Shown: positions 11,320 through 19,452 of the stretch, one piece after another
Layout of the letters: each line of letters starts with the position of its first letter
How positions within the stretch are numbered: the stretch's first letter is position 1
Assembly (NCBI RefSeq): GCF_907163085.1
Contig: NZ_CAJQTX010000011.1
Coordinates: forward strand, 124,001-188,000
Source: Candidatus Accumulibacter sp. ACC003
GTDB taxonomy: Bacteria > Pseudomonadota > Gammaproteobacteria > Burkholderiales > Rhodocyclaceae
Reading direction: 5' to 3'
Length of the DNA: 64,000 bases
Translations under genes and position numbers: made by a program
Notes under the pieces: model-generated
Told to the model about the DNA's origin: nothing
Databases searched by the model: none
Seen by the model: only the letters and a program-made list of their open reading frames with translations

Positions 11320-11766
11320 ATGAGCATCATCGCCAACAAGAAGGCTTTTCATGACTACTTCATAGAAGAGAAGGTCGAGGCCGGCATGGCTCTGGAGGGC
11401 TGGGAGGTCAAGGCGATCCGCTCTGGACGCGCGAACATCAAAGAAGCCTATGTTCTCGTCCGCAACGGCGAAGTCTTTATTTTCGGCATGCACATCACGC
11501 CGCTGATGGCTGCGTCGACGCACGTCTCGCCCGATCCGACGCGCACCCGCAAGCTGCTGCTGCACGCCAAACAGATCAGCAAGCTGATCGGACAGGTCGA
11601 ACGTGCCGGCTATACCTTGCTGCCGCTGGACCTGCATTTTCAGCGCGGCCGGATCAAGGTCGAAATCGGCCTCGGCAAGGGCAAGAAGCAATTCGACAAA
11701 CGCGACGCCGAGAAAGACCGCGACTGGGTGCGTGAGAAAGCGCGCCTGATGCGCGCCAAGGTCTGA
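11320..11766 (+). CDS. smpB: SsrA-binding protein SmpB
   Basis: SmpB binds tmRNA and delivers it to stalled ribosomes for trans-translation. The 148-residue protein contains [40 protein letters not shown], the OB-fold tmRNA-binding core, and the basic tail [17 protein letters not shown] that mimics codon-anticodon pairing in the decoding centre. The start at MSIIANKK matches the usual family length; the longer in-frame extension upstream is not typical. Convergent with the regulator gene, nine bases apart. Confidence 0.97.
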   Translation: MSIIANKKAFHDYFIEEKVEAGMALEGWEVKAIRSGRANIKEAYVLVRNGEVFIFGMHITPLMAASTHVSPDPTRTRKLLLHAKQISKLIGQVERAGYTLLPLDLHFQRGRIKVEIGLGKGKKQFDKRDAEKDRDWVREKARLMRAKV

Positions 11767-11775
11767 GCGACGGCG

Positions 11776-12528
11776 TTAGCTGAAGTGCCGCAAGGAGCGC
11801 TGTTGCCTTTGTTCTGACTCGGCGGCGTCGCCCAGGCGCTGCCGGACGAAGCCGATGTGCGCCTGCGCCGCCAGCCGCGCGCTAGCGGCCTGGCGGCTAC
11901 GAATCGCCTCGAAGATCTGCCGGTGTTGCGCCATCAGCTGTTGGCCGGTCTCGGGGCTGACGGCGATCTCGCGCAGGCTGCGCCGCACGTGCTCGTGCAG
12001 CAGGCGCAGAACGCTGGCCAGCACGTGACCGAATAGCGCGTTGTGCGCCGACTCGGCAATCGTCAGATGAAAAGCGACGTCGGCCGCGACCTGCGCGCTA
12101 CGATCGCCGCCAAGGTAAGCCGCATCAAGGCGGGCATACGCTTGTTCAAGCCTTTGCAGGTCGGCGTCGGTGGCGCGTTGCGCGGCGAGTTCGGCGGCCG
12201 AAGCTTCGAGTAGATGGCGGAATTCGAGGACATCGTCCTGGAGCAGGGGGTGTTGTTCGAGCAGCTTTTGCCAGGGGTCGACGAAACTTGCCTCGAGTCG
12301 GTCGGTCACGAAAGTGCCGCCGCCATGGCGACTGACCAGCAGCTCCTGCGAGACCAGTTTCTTGATCGCTTCGCGCAAGGAGGGGCGCGAAACACCCAGT
12401 TCGACGGCCAGATCGCGCTCGGCAGGCAGGCGATCGCCGGGCTTCAGCGAGCCTTCGAGGATGCGCGTCTCGAGCTGATGAGCGATCACGTCGGGAATCC
12501 GCGGCAGGTTGAGCTTGTGGTAAGTCAT
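11776..12528 (-). CDS. FadR/LldR-type GntR regulator of the lactate operon
   Basis: The 250-residue protein has an N-terminal winged helix (about 10-75: LETRILEGSLKPGDRLPAERDLAVELGVSRPSLREAIKKL, then HGGGTFV) and a helical FCD ligand-binding domain (about 95-230) with LLEASAAELAAQRAT and HLTIAESAHNALFGHVL. Family members such as LldR and PdhR respond to lactate or pyruvate. It is divergent from lutA-lutC-lutB, and two operator-like repeats ATTGGTCTTACCA lie between them, so it very likely represses both directions until lactate is present. Confidence 0.9.
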   Translation of the reverse strand: MTYHKLNLPRIPDVIAHQLETRILEGSLKPGDRLPAERDLAVELGVSRPSLREAIKKLVSQELLVSRHGGGTFVTDRLEASFVDPWQKLLEQHPLLQDDVLEFRHLLEASAAELAAQRATDADLQRLEQAYARLDAAYLGGDRSAQVAADVAFHLTIAESAHNALFGHVLASVLRLLHEHVRRSLREIAVSPETGQQLMAQHRQIFEAIRSRQAASARLAAQAHIGFVRQRLGDAAESEQRQQRSLRHFS

Positions 12529-12576
12529 GCTGATTGAGCGGCTCCAGGGAGGGTCGGCGGATTATTGCAGGTATCC

Positions 12577-12591
12577 ATTGGTCTTACCAGT
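12577..12591. promoter_or_regulatory. LldR-type operator, regulator-proximal copy
   Basis: ATTGGTCTTACCAGT contains the GntR/FadR-class inverted half sites TGGT-N3-ACCA. It lies 49 bp upstream of the regulator gene's start codon. The same 13-base core recurs at 12709. It probably mediates autoregulation. Confidence 0.7.
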
Positions 12592-12670
12592 TCTGGCGTC
12601 GCTGGCCGGCGATCGCCTCAATCCGTGCAGCCGCAGAACCGTGCGCCCATACGGGCATTCGTTCAGGTGA

Positions 12671-12699
12671 TTGACAAAGGGCAGGCGCGCAATTAGTGT
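12671..12699 (+). promoter_or_regulatory. Probable lut operon promoter
   Basis: A perfect TTGACA at 12671-12676 is followed after 17 bases by TAGTGT at 12694-12699, a weak -10. The predicted start of transcription (about 12706) falls just before the second operator, a repressing position. Confidence 0.5.
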
Positions 12700-12708
12700 A
12701 CGCGGAAA

Positions 12709-12723
12709 ATTGGTCTTACCACT
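12709..12723. promoter_or_regulatory. LldR-type operator, lut-proximal copy
   Basis: ATTGGTCTTACCACT shares its first 13 bases with the copy at 12577, 132 bp away. It overlaps the expected transcription start of lutA. Paired sites allow looping by a dimeric FCD regulator. Confidence 0.7.
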
Positions 12724-12767
12724 TGCGCCCAAGCCTTCCTCTACCCCTCGGAAAACAGGAGACAGTC

Positions 12768-13550
12768 ATGGATCAAGCCGGCAGCCGCCACTACCCCGAC
12801 AAGCCCACGAAGGTTTACCTCTTCGGCACTTGCCTGATCGATCTTTTCTGTCCGGACGCCGGCATCGACGCTGTGCAGCTGCTTGAGCGCGAGGGCATCG
12901 AGGTCCATTTCCCCGCCGATCAGACATGCTGCGGGCAACCCGCGCACAGCAGCGGCTTCCCCGAGCAGGCGCGCGCCGTCGCGCTGGCGCAGCTGCGGCT
13001 GTTTCCCGAGCCGTGGCCGGTGATCGTTCCCTCGGGTTCGTGCGCCGGCACCATGCGCCATCACTATCCGGAGATGTTCGCCGACGATCCACAGTTGCAC
13101 GCCGAGGTCAGCGCGCTGGCCGAACGCGTTTTCGAACTCAGCGAATTTCTGGTGCATGTGGCGAGGGTCGAACTCAGCGACCGCGGCGCGCCAACGCGCG
13201 TCGCGCTGCACACCTCGTGCGCCGCGCGCCGCGAGATGGGGACGCTCGAGCACGGGCGTTCCTTGTTGGCGCAGCTGGCGGCTGTCGAAGTCGTCATGCA
13301 CGAGCACGAATCGGAATGCTGCGGCTTTGGTGGCACGTTTTCGCTCAAGCACCCGGCGATCTCGTCGGCGATGGCCGGCGACAAGGTCGACGCGCTGCGC
13401 GAGACCGGTGCGCGCTCCTTCGTGTCGGCCGACTGCGGCTGCATGCTGAGCCTCAACCATACCCTGCAGAAACGCGGTGACGACTTTCAGGGGCAGCACC
13501 TGGCGAGCTTTCTCTGGCAGCGCACCAACGACGGCGGAGAGCCGCGATGA
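12768..13550 (+). CDS. lutA: L-lactate utilisation protein LutA (LldE)
   Basis: A 260-residue CCG-domain protein of the LutABC complex, which oxidises L-lactate to pyruvate using iron-sulfur clusters. Two cysteine-rich CCG repeats are visible: DQTCCGQPAHSSG (about 54) with SGSCAGTMRHHYP, and HESECCGFGGTFS (about 180) with SADCGCML. The ATG at 12768 has AGGAGA eight bases upstream; a longer frame starting at 12696 would place coding sequence over the operator and is rejected. It overlaps lutC by four bases. Confidence 0.95.
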   Translation: MDQAGSRHYPDKPTKVYLFGTCLIDLFCPDAGIDAVQLLEREGIEVHFPADQTCCGQPAHSSGFPEQARAVALAQLRLFPEPWPVIVPSGSCAGTMRHHYPEMFADDPQLHAEVSALAERVFELSEFLVHVARVELSDRGAPTRVALHTSCAARREMGTLEHGRSLLAQLAAVEVVMHEHESECCGFGGTFSLKHPAISSAMAGDKVDALRETGARSFVSADCGCMLSLNHTLQKRGDDFQGQHLASFLWQRTNDGGEPR

Positions 13551-14224
13551 GCGCGCGGCAGAACATTTTGCGGCGCTTGCGCGAGGCGCCGCAGGGGCCG
13601 CTGCCGCTGCCGCCCGACGTCGGAGCTTTCCATGCGGCGCAGGCCGCCGGCACGGCCGCCAGCACGCGTCACTCGCGAATCGAGCTGTTCTGCGAAAAAA
13701 TGGCTTTCTGGCACGGCGAAGTGGTGCGCGTGACGCGCGCCAACTGGCCGCAGACGCTGCGCGAGCTGTGCGCCGCCAAGGGCGTTCGCTCGCTGCTCTA
13801 CGGCGAACAGAGCGCGCACGCCGCGGCGCTCGCGGCCGCCGGCATCACCGGGCTGAAGCCCTATGATCGACCGGTCGACGAATGGAAGAAGGAACTGTTC
13901 GAAGACACCGACGCCGGCCTGACGTCGACGCGCGGTGGCATCGCCGAGACCGGCACGCTGATCGTCTGGCCCGACGTCGCCGAACCGCGACTGCTGTCGC
14001 TGGTGCCGCCGATCCACTTCGCGCTGCTCGACGCCGACCAGCTCTACGACAGCTTCCTCGACGCGCTGCGCGAGCAGCGCTGGAGCGAGGGCATGCCGAC
14101 CAACGCCTTGCTCGTTTCCGGCCCATCGAAGACCGCCGACATCCAGGTGACATTGGCCTACGGCGCGCACGGCCCGAAAGAGCTGGTCGTCTTGCTGCTG
14201 GTCAACGAGGAGGAACTGGTATGA
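13547..14224 (+). CDS. lutC: L-lactate utilisation protein LutC (LldG)
   Basis: A 225-residue LUD-domain protein, the small partner of LutA and LutB. The conserved block AGLTSTRGGIAETGTLIVWPD and the C-terminal SGPSKTADIQVTLAYGAHGPKELVVLLL are diagnostic. It is the middle gene in an A-C-B order, linked on both sides by ATGA overlaps, so all three products should be made in step. No separate regulation is visible. Confidence 0.94.
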   Translation: MSARQNILRRLREAPQGPLPLPPDVGAFHAAQAAGTAASTRHSRIELFCEKMAFWHGEVVRVTRANWPQTLRELCAAKGVRSLLYGEQSAHAAALAAAGITGLKPYDRPVDEWKKELFEDTDAGLTSTRGGIAETGTLIVWPDVAEPRLLSLVPPIHFALLDADQLYDSFLDALREQRWSEGMPTNALLVSGPSKTADIQVTLAYGAHGPKELVVLLLVNEEELV

Positions 14225-15666
14225 ACGCACAACCAATGAAGTTCGTCCCGGCCAGCGAATTCAAGCAGCGTGCTGCCGTCGCCGTCGCCGACCAGCACCT
14301 GCGCAAGAGCTTTCGCGGCGCGATGGATTTCCTGATCACCAAGCGCGCGGCGCAGTTCCCCGACGCGGCGGCGCTCGAAAGCCAGCGCTTGCTCGCCGAG
14401 CATATCCGCAAGTACAGCCTGGCACGCCTGCCCGAGCTGCTCGAACAACTCGAGCGCAAGCTCACCGACAACGGCGTCAAGGTGCATTGGGCCGAGACCG
14501 CCGAGGAAGCGTGCGCGATCATCATCGGCATCGCGCAGAGCCACTCGACGAAACTGATGGTCAAGGGCAAGTCGATGGTCAGCGAGGAGGTCGAGCTCAA
14601 CCACGCGATGGCCGACGTTGGCATCGACGCGCTGGAGAGCGACATGGGCGAATACATCGTCCAGCTCGACGGCGAGAAGCCCTCGCACATCATCATGCCG
14701 GCGATCCACAAGACCAAGGAGCAGATCTCGCGCTTGTTCGCCGACAAGGTGCCGGGTGCCCGCTATACCGACTCGGTCGACGAACTGATCGGCATTGGCC
14801 GCGCGGTGCTGCGCGAGAAGTTCATGAGCGCCGAGGTCGGGATGTCGGGCGTCAACTTCGCCGTCGCCGAAACCGGCACCCTGTGCCTGGTCGAGAACGA
14901 GGGCAACGGCCGCATGTGCACTACCGTGCCCAATGTTCATATCGCGATCACCGGCATCGAGAAAGTCGTCGAGAAGCTCGAACATGTGCCGCCGCTGTTT
15001 GGCCTGTTGACGCGCTCGGCGACCGGTCAGGCGATCACCACCTACTTGAACATGATCAGCGGCCCACGTCGGCCAGGCGAGAAGGACGGCCCGCGCGAGC
15101 TGCATCTGGTGCTGGTCGACAACGGCCGTACGCAGGCCTACGCCGATCAACAGCTGCGCTCGACGCTGCAGTGCATCCGCTGCGGCGCGTGCATGAACCA
15201 TTGCCCGGTCTATACGCGCATCGGCGGGCACGCCTACGGCACCACCTATCCGGGACCGATCGGCGAAATCATCTCGCCACATATGCTGGGCCTGGCGGCG
15301 ACGCACGTCCTGCCGACCGCTTCCAGCCTGTGCGGCGCCTGCGGCGAGGTCTGCCCGGTGCGCATCCCGATTCCCGAACTGCTGGTCCGCCTGCGCGAGG
15401 AAGCGCAACACGACGCGCGCCCCGGCCATGCGCCGCTGCTCGGTCAGGGCGCCGCCAAGAGCCGCCTGGTCGATGCGGTCTGGGCGGGCTGGGCGGCGCT
15501 CTACACGCGGCCGGCGCTCTATCGTGCTTTCGGCTGGCTGGCGACGCGCTTGCGCGTCCTGACGCCGCCGTTCCAGGGTGGTTGGACGGTCAGCCGGACG
15601 CCGATGAAGCCGGCGGCGCGGACGCTGCACGAGCGGATGGCGGCCAGAAAAAGCCGTTGGCAATAG
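14221..15666 (+). CDS. lutB: L-lactate utilisation iron-sulfur protein LutB (LldF)
   Basis: The 481-residue subunit has an N-terminal LUD domain (MVKGKSMVSEEVELN, FAVAETGTLCLVENEGNGRM) and a ferredoxin-like part with two 4Fe-4S motifs, CIRCGACMNHCPVY (about 318) and LCGACGEVCPVRIP (about 372). The C-terminal LutB domain ends in TLHERMAARKSRWQ. The start is set by the ATGA overlap with lutC; a longer frame upstream reads out of frame through lutC. No lactate permease gene is adjacent, so uptake must be encoded elsewhere. Convergent with a sensor kinase gene. Confidence 0.95.
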   Translation: MNAQPMKFVPASEFKQRAAVAVADQHLRKSFRGAMDFLITKRAAQFPDAAALESQRLLAEHIRKYSLARLPELLEQLERKLTDNGVKVHWAETAEEACAIIIGIAQSHSTKLMVKGKSMVSEEVELNHAMADVGIDALESDMGEYIVQLDGEKPSHIIMPAIHKTKEQISRLFADKVPGARYTDSVDELIGIGRAVLREKFMSAEVGMSGVNFAVAETGTLCLVENEGNGRMCTTVPNVHIAITGIEKVVEKLEHVPPLFGLLTRSATGQAITTYLNMISGPRRPGEKDGPRELHLVLVDNGRTQAYADQQLRSTLQCIRCGACMNHCPVYTRIGGHAYGTTYPGPIGEIISPHMLGLAATHVLPTASSLCGACGEVCPVRIPIPELLVRLREEAQHDARPGHAPLLGQGAAKSRLVDAVWAGWAALYTRPALYRAFGWLATRLRVLTPPFQGGWTVSRTPMKPAARTLHERMAARKSRWQ

Positions 15667-15792
15667 CGCTCGGCGACGTCTCGCACGCTGTGGGCCGTCG
15701 CCGAGGTGGCGGTGGATCGCTCACGCCGATTCGCGAAAGCGGCGCTGCAGCGGCCGCTGCCAGCGGCAAGCCGTCGCGCTCGCGGCGCGAAC

Positions 15793-17535
15793 TCAAGATC
15801 TCTCCGGGGCTGGCTCCCGGTTGCGCGGCAAGGTGACGCGAAAGACGCTGCCCTTGCCAGGTTTGCTGCGCGCCTCGAGCTGCCCGCGATGCCGCTGCAC
15901 GATGTTTTTCGCCAGTGACAGGCCAAGGCCGGTTCCTTTGCCGGCTGGCTTGGTGGTGAAGAAGGGGTCGAAAACCTTGTCCAGGTGTTCAGGCTCGATA
16001 CCCTTGCCGCTATCGGCAACTTCAAGCCATACCGCCTGCTCGTCAAAGCCGGTACGCAGGGTAATCGTGCCGCGTTCGTCGATGGCCTGCACAGCGTTGA
16101 TCAGCAGGTTCAGGAAGACCTGCTTCAGTTGCGGCTCAAGACACTCGATTTCGGGAATCCCGGCATAGTCCTTCTTGATCTTGGCCTTGTATTTGATTTC
16201 GTTCCAGACGATGTTGAGCGTGCTCTCCAGGCCTTTCTCGAGATTCGCCGGCAGCCACTCGACGGTATCGACTTGCGAGAAATCCTTGAGGCAGTCGACG
16301 ATCGTCCTGGCGCGCTGGACGCCGTCCAGCGATTCGCTGATCAGGTTGAGAATGTCGTGCTGCAGGAAGTCGAGATTGGCCGCCGATTTGGCCTGCTTGA
16401 TGGCGATCAGGAGTTCGCCCTGCGCGGCCAGAGCCGGTTCGGCCTTCTGGTAGGCGTCGACGACGTTCAACAAATCCTGAACGTGCCCCTTGAGCGCCAT
16501 CAGATGCGAGCTGATAAAGGCGAAGGGATTGTCGATCTCACGCGCGACGCCTGCCGCCAGCTGGCCCACGGACGCCATTTTTACCGAGCGCAGCATCTGG
16601 TTCTGCGCTTCGATCAGCATCGTATTGAGCGCCGTCAACTCGGCGACATGCACCCGATTATCGGCTTCGATACGCCGGTATTCGGTGATGTCTTCGTAAA
16701 TACCCAGGACGCCGAAGGTCTGCTGGTCGTCGTTGATCAGGGGAACCTTCGAGGTCCGTAGCCAGACCGTTTCACCACCGGCGGTGGCTTGCTGTTCTTC
16801 GAAGAACAGTCTGGGGGCGCCCGATTCCATCACCGCCCGGTCGTCGGCGCGGTAGAAGTCAGCCTGTTCGGCCCAGACCATCTGATAGTCGTCCTTGCCG
16901 ATCATCTCGGCGCTGCTGTGCATCCCGGCATCGCTGGCAAACGCCGCGTTGCAGCCGAGAAAGCGCAACTCGCTATCCTTCCAGAAGACCCGCGCCGGTA
17001 CCGTATCGATGATCTTCAGAAGCAGGTTTCGCGATTCGGCGATCGCCGCTTCAGCCTGTCTTTGCTCGCTAATATCCTCGCCGGAGCTCAGGGTGCCGAC
17101 GATTTTCCCGGTCGCGTCGGTTAACAGGCCGATGTGCCAGATCATCAAACGTGCGTGGCCGCTGCCGTCGGAGATTGCATATTCAGCCAGTTTTCCCTTG
17201 GCGCCCGTGTCGCCGGCGAGCAATTGGCGAAACAGGGGCAGCAGGACCGATTCGCCATTGGGCTGTGGCAGGCAACGCTCAAACCAGGCTTGCCCGAGCA
17301 GCGCGCTCGCTGGCTGACCGAGCAGTGCGCAGCCCGCCTGGTTGATCATCGAGATTCGCGCGTCGCTGTCGAGCGCGACGACGATGCACGGCAGGCAGTC
17401 GACATGGCGCTGTAGCTGTTGGTTGGCAAGAGTCAGTTCGCTGATTTTTTCCTCGAACAGTCGCTCGGCTTCCTTGCGGGCCGTCCGCTCGCTCTCGAGC
17501 TGTCTCTGCAACGGCGCGAGATCGTTTTGGCTCAT
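15793..17535 (-). CDS. Cytoplasmic PAS-PAS histidine kinase-like protein lacking the H-box histidine
   Basis: The 580-residue protein has no membrane segments. In order: a coiled-coil start (1-42), PAS 1 (about 45-160, ending SGEDISEQRQAEAAI), PAS 2 (about 170-290, ending YEDITEYRRIEADN), a dimerisation region, and a HATPase domain with NLLINAVQAI, VADSGKGIEPEHL and GKGTGLGLSLAKN. The dimerisation motif reads GQLAAGVAREIDNPF, where homologues have GVAHEINNP. The phospho-accepting His is Arg (codon at 16540-16542; His would need one base change). The ATP site looks intact. It may be a phosphatase, a pseudokinase, or recently inactivated. No response regulator is adjacent. Confidence 0.88.
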   Translation of the reverse strand: MSQNDLAPLQRQLESERTARKEAERLFEEKISELTLANQQLQRHVDCLPCIVVALDSDARISMINQAGCALLGQPASALLGQAWFERCLPQPNGESVLLPLFRQLLAGDTGAKGKLAEYAISDGSGHARLMIWHIGLLTDATGKIVGTLSSGEDISEQRQAEAAIAESRNLLLKIIDTVPARVFWKDSELRFLGCNAAFASDAGMHSSAEMIGKDDYQMVWAEQADFYRADDRAVMESGAPRLFFEEQQATAGGETVWLRTSKVPLINDDQQTFGVLGIYEDITEYRRIEADNRVHVAELTALNTMLIEAQNQMLRSVKMASVGQLAAGVAREIDNPFAFISSHLMALKGHVQDLLNVVDAYQKAEPALAAQGELLIAIKQAKSAANLDFLQHDILNLISESLDGVQRARTIVDCLKDFSQVDTVEWLPANLEKGLESTLNIVWNEIKYKAKIKKDYAGIPEIECLEPQLKQVFLNLLINAVQAIDERGTITLRTGFDEQAVWLEVADSGKGIEPEHLDKVFDPFFTTKPAGKGTGLGLSLAKNIVQRHRGQLEARSKPGKGSVFRVTLPRNREPAPERS

Positions 17536-17900
17536 CTTCTATTACTCCGGGTGAAGCGCAGCGCTGCTCCGCGTTCGGTCGGACGCGCTCTGCGCGGATT
17601 GCCGTAAAAGTCGCATCTGCTACGCGAATCTCCCTTCTTGCCGCGAGCGGGCGAAGGGTCGTGGACGACGAAAAACGGCCATGATTTTCATGATCGGCGA
17701 CGTCTGGGCGGGTCATGATCGTTTGCCGGGAGATCGATCGACGGTGTTTGCTCCGCCAAGGAGCAGCCGACCAGCCGAAGAATTTGCCTGGCGACAACAA
17801 GGCTAATATTATCAGCGACGGCAGGCGATAAGTTGTCGAGATGAATGCATGCCGTGGGTCCCGCTGTGCGCGCCGGCAAACACTTGCCGGCGGTGGCTGT
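17536..17900. other. Non-coding gap upstream of the kinase gene
   Basis: No gene is supported. An AT-rich dyad CTAATATTAT at about 17802-17811 stands out in otherwise GC-rich DNA and could be part of a minus-strand promoter for the kinase, about 270 bp from its start codon. No terminator is obvious. Confidence 0.4.
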
Positions 17901-19358
17901 TCAGCTGGCCAGATCCGTCGCCACGTCCTTGACGGCGGCCTGCAGCAGGGCAACGTCGTCGAGCGTCGTCTGCCAGTTGTCGAAGGCCGCGCGAATCGCC
18001 GCGCGGCCACCCCAGACGGTGCCGGTGACGAAGGCGCGGCCATCGCGCTGAATGAGGCCAACCGCCGTGCGATTGAGCTGATCGTTGGCCGCTTCGTTGC
18101 CACCCTGGCCGACGACGCGAAAGCAGACGATGTTGAGCGCGGCCGGATTCATCAGCTCGACGCCGGGCGTCGCCTCGACCCAGCGGGCGAAGGCCGCGGC
18201 GTGCTCGACACAGCGTTCGACGAGCGCGCGATAGCCTTGTCGACCAAAGGCCTTCAGCGCGCACCAGGCAGCCAGCGCGCGAAAGCGGCGCGAGACCTCG
18301 GGGACGTGCGTGAACGGGTCCCAGCCGGAGCCGCCGACGACGTAGGCGCCGTCGGCGGCGAAGGCCTCGCGGAGGATGGCCGCGTCGCGCACAAAGGCAA
18401 AGCCGCTGTCGTAGGGGACGTTCAGCCACTTGTGCGCGTCCGAAGCCACCGAGTCGGCGCGGTCGATACCGCGGCACAGATGGGCGAAGCGCGGCGACGC
18501 GCTGGCGAACAGTCCAAAGGCGCCATCGACGTGCAGCCAGGCGCCGCCCGGGTGCGCGTCGCGGAGGTCGGCGAGCGCCGCGATATCGTCGAAATGGCCG
18601 CTGTTCACCTCGGCGGCGTTGCCGACGATGATTACCGGTCCGGCGATCCCGCGCAGCAGCGTTGCCATCGCCGCGACGTCGACCGAGCCTCCCGGAGCAG
18701 CGACCTGACGCAGCTGCCTGCGGCCCAGGCCGAGGGTGCCCAGACACTTGACGGCGCTGAGGTGGATCGCGCTGCTCGAGATGACGCAGATCGCTGGTTG
18801 ACCCGCCAGGCCATCGGCGGCGGCGTCGAAGCCGAGTCGTCGGCCGGCCCACTGCCGCGCCGAGATCAGGCCAACCAGGTTGGCCATTGTCGCGCCGCTG
18901 GTCAGCGCGCCAGCCCAATGTTCCGGCAGGCCAAAGAGCTCCTTCAGCCAGCGCAGGACGACCAGCTCGGTTTGCGCTGCCGCCGGGCTGCTGGCCCACA
19001 TGCCGGCGTTCTGGTCGATGGCCGATGCCAGCCAATCGCCGGCGAGCGCCGCCGGCGTCACGCCGCCGGCGAGCGCCGCCGGCGTCACGCCGCCGGTGAC
19101 GAAGCCGAAAAAGCGGGGGCCCGGCGACGCGGTGATGCCGCGTTCGGCACGCGCGAACCACTGATCAAGCACGGCCGCTGGATCGCTGCCGGACTCGGGC
19201 AGCGCTTCGTCGAGAGCCGCCGCCATTTCTTCCGCCGACGGTAGCCGAGCGACCGGACGCTCCGGCAGCGACGCCAGAAAAGCGCTCGCCAGCGCGTGCG
19301 CGCGGCTGAGCGCCTGTTCGGTCACCGTGGCGGCCGTCGAATCGATTTCGGCACTCAT
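17901..19358 (-). CDS. PLP-dependent group II decarboxylase family protein
   Basis: A 485-residue fold-type I PLP enzyme of the aromatic/glutamate decarboxylase-like family. GALTSGATMANLVGL binds the cofactor phosphate, WLHVDGAFG holds the PLP-pairing aspartate, and SDAHKWLNVPYDSG holds the Schiff-base lysine. The substrate cannot be told from sequence; aromatic amino acids or related amines are typical. The ATG at 19358 has GAGGAA upstream and is preferred over one 24 codons earlier. Residues GGVTPAALA occur twice in tandem in a segment usually present once (27-bp duplication at 19037-19090), close to the active-site entrance loop. Confidence 0.88.
   Translation of the reverse strand: MSAEIDSTAATVTEQALSRAHALASAFLASLPERPVARLPSAEEMAAALDEALPESGSDPAAVLDQWFARAERGITASPGPRFFGFVTGGVTPAALAGGVTPAALAGDWLASAIDQNAGMWASSPAAAQTELVVLRWLKELFGLPEHWAGALTSGATMANLVGLISARQWAGRRLGFDAAADGLAGQPAICVISSSAIHLSAVKCLGTLGLGRRQLRQVAAPGGSVDVAAMATLLRGIAGPVIIVGNAAEVNSGHFDDIAALADLRDAHPGGAWLHVDGAFGLFASASPRFAHLCRGIDRADSVASDAHKWLNVPYDSGFAFVRDAAILREAFAADGAYVVGGSGWDPFTHVPEVSRRFRALAAWCALKAFGRQGYRALVERCVEHAAAFARWVEATPGVELMNPAALNIVCFRVVGQGGNEAANDQLNRTAVGLIQRDGRAFVTGTVWGGRAAIRAAFDNWQTTLDDVALLQAAVKDVATDLAS
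19037..19090. repeat. Perfect 27-bp tandem duplication inside the decarboxylase gene
   Basis: Two identical 27-base units (19037-19063, 19064-19090), followed by a partial third (CGCCGG), add nine residues in frame. Slippage during replication is the likely origin. Confidence 0.9.
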
Positions 19359-19452
19359 GCTGGTCGTTCCTCGGAGAGCTGATAAGCGGTCATCGATGCC
19401 ACGGCCGTCTCCCTCACGGGCGGTGCGCATGTCGGCGACAATGGCTTGCCGG

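Noticed and set aside
12696-12767. An upstream-extended start for lutA
   Set aside because: The extension would translate over the operator at 12709-12723, lacks a ribosome site and family similarity, whereas the ATG at 12768 has AGGAGA.
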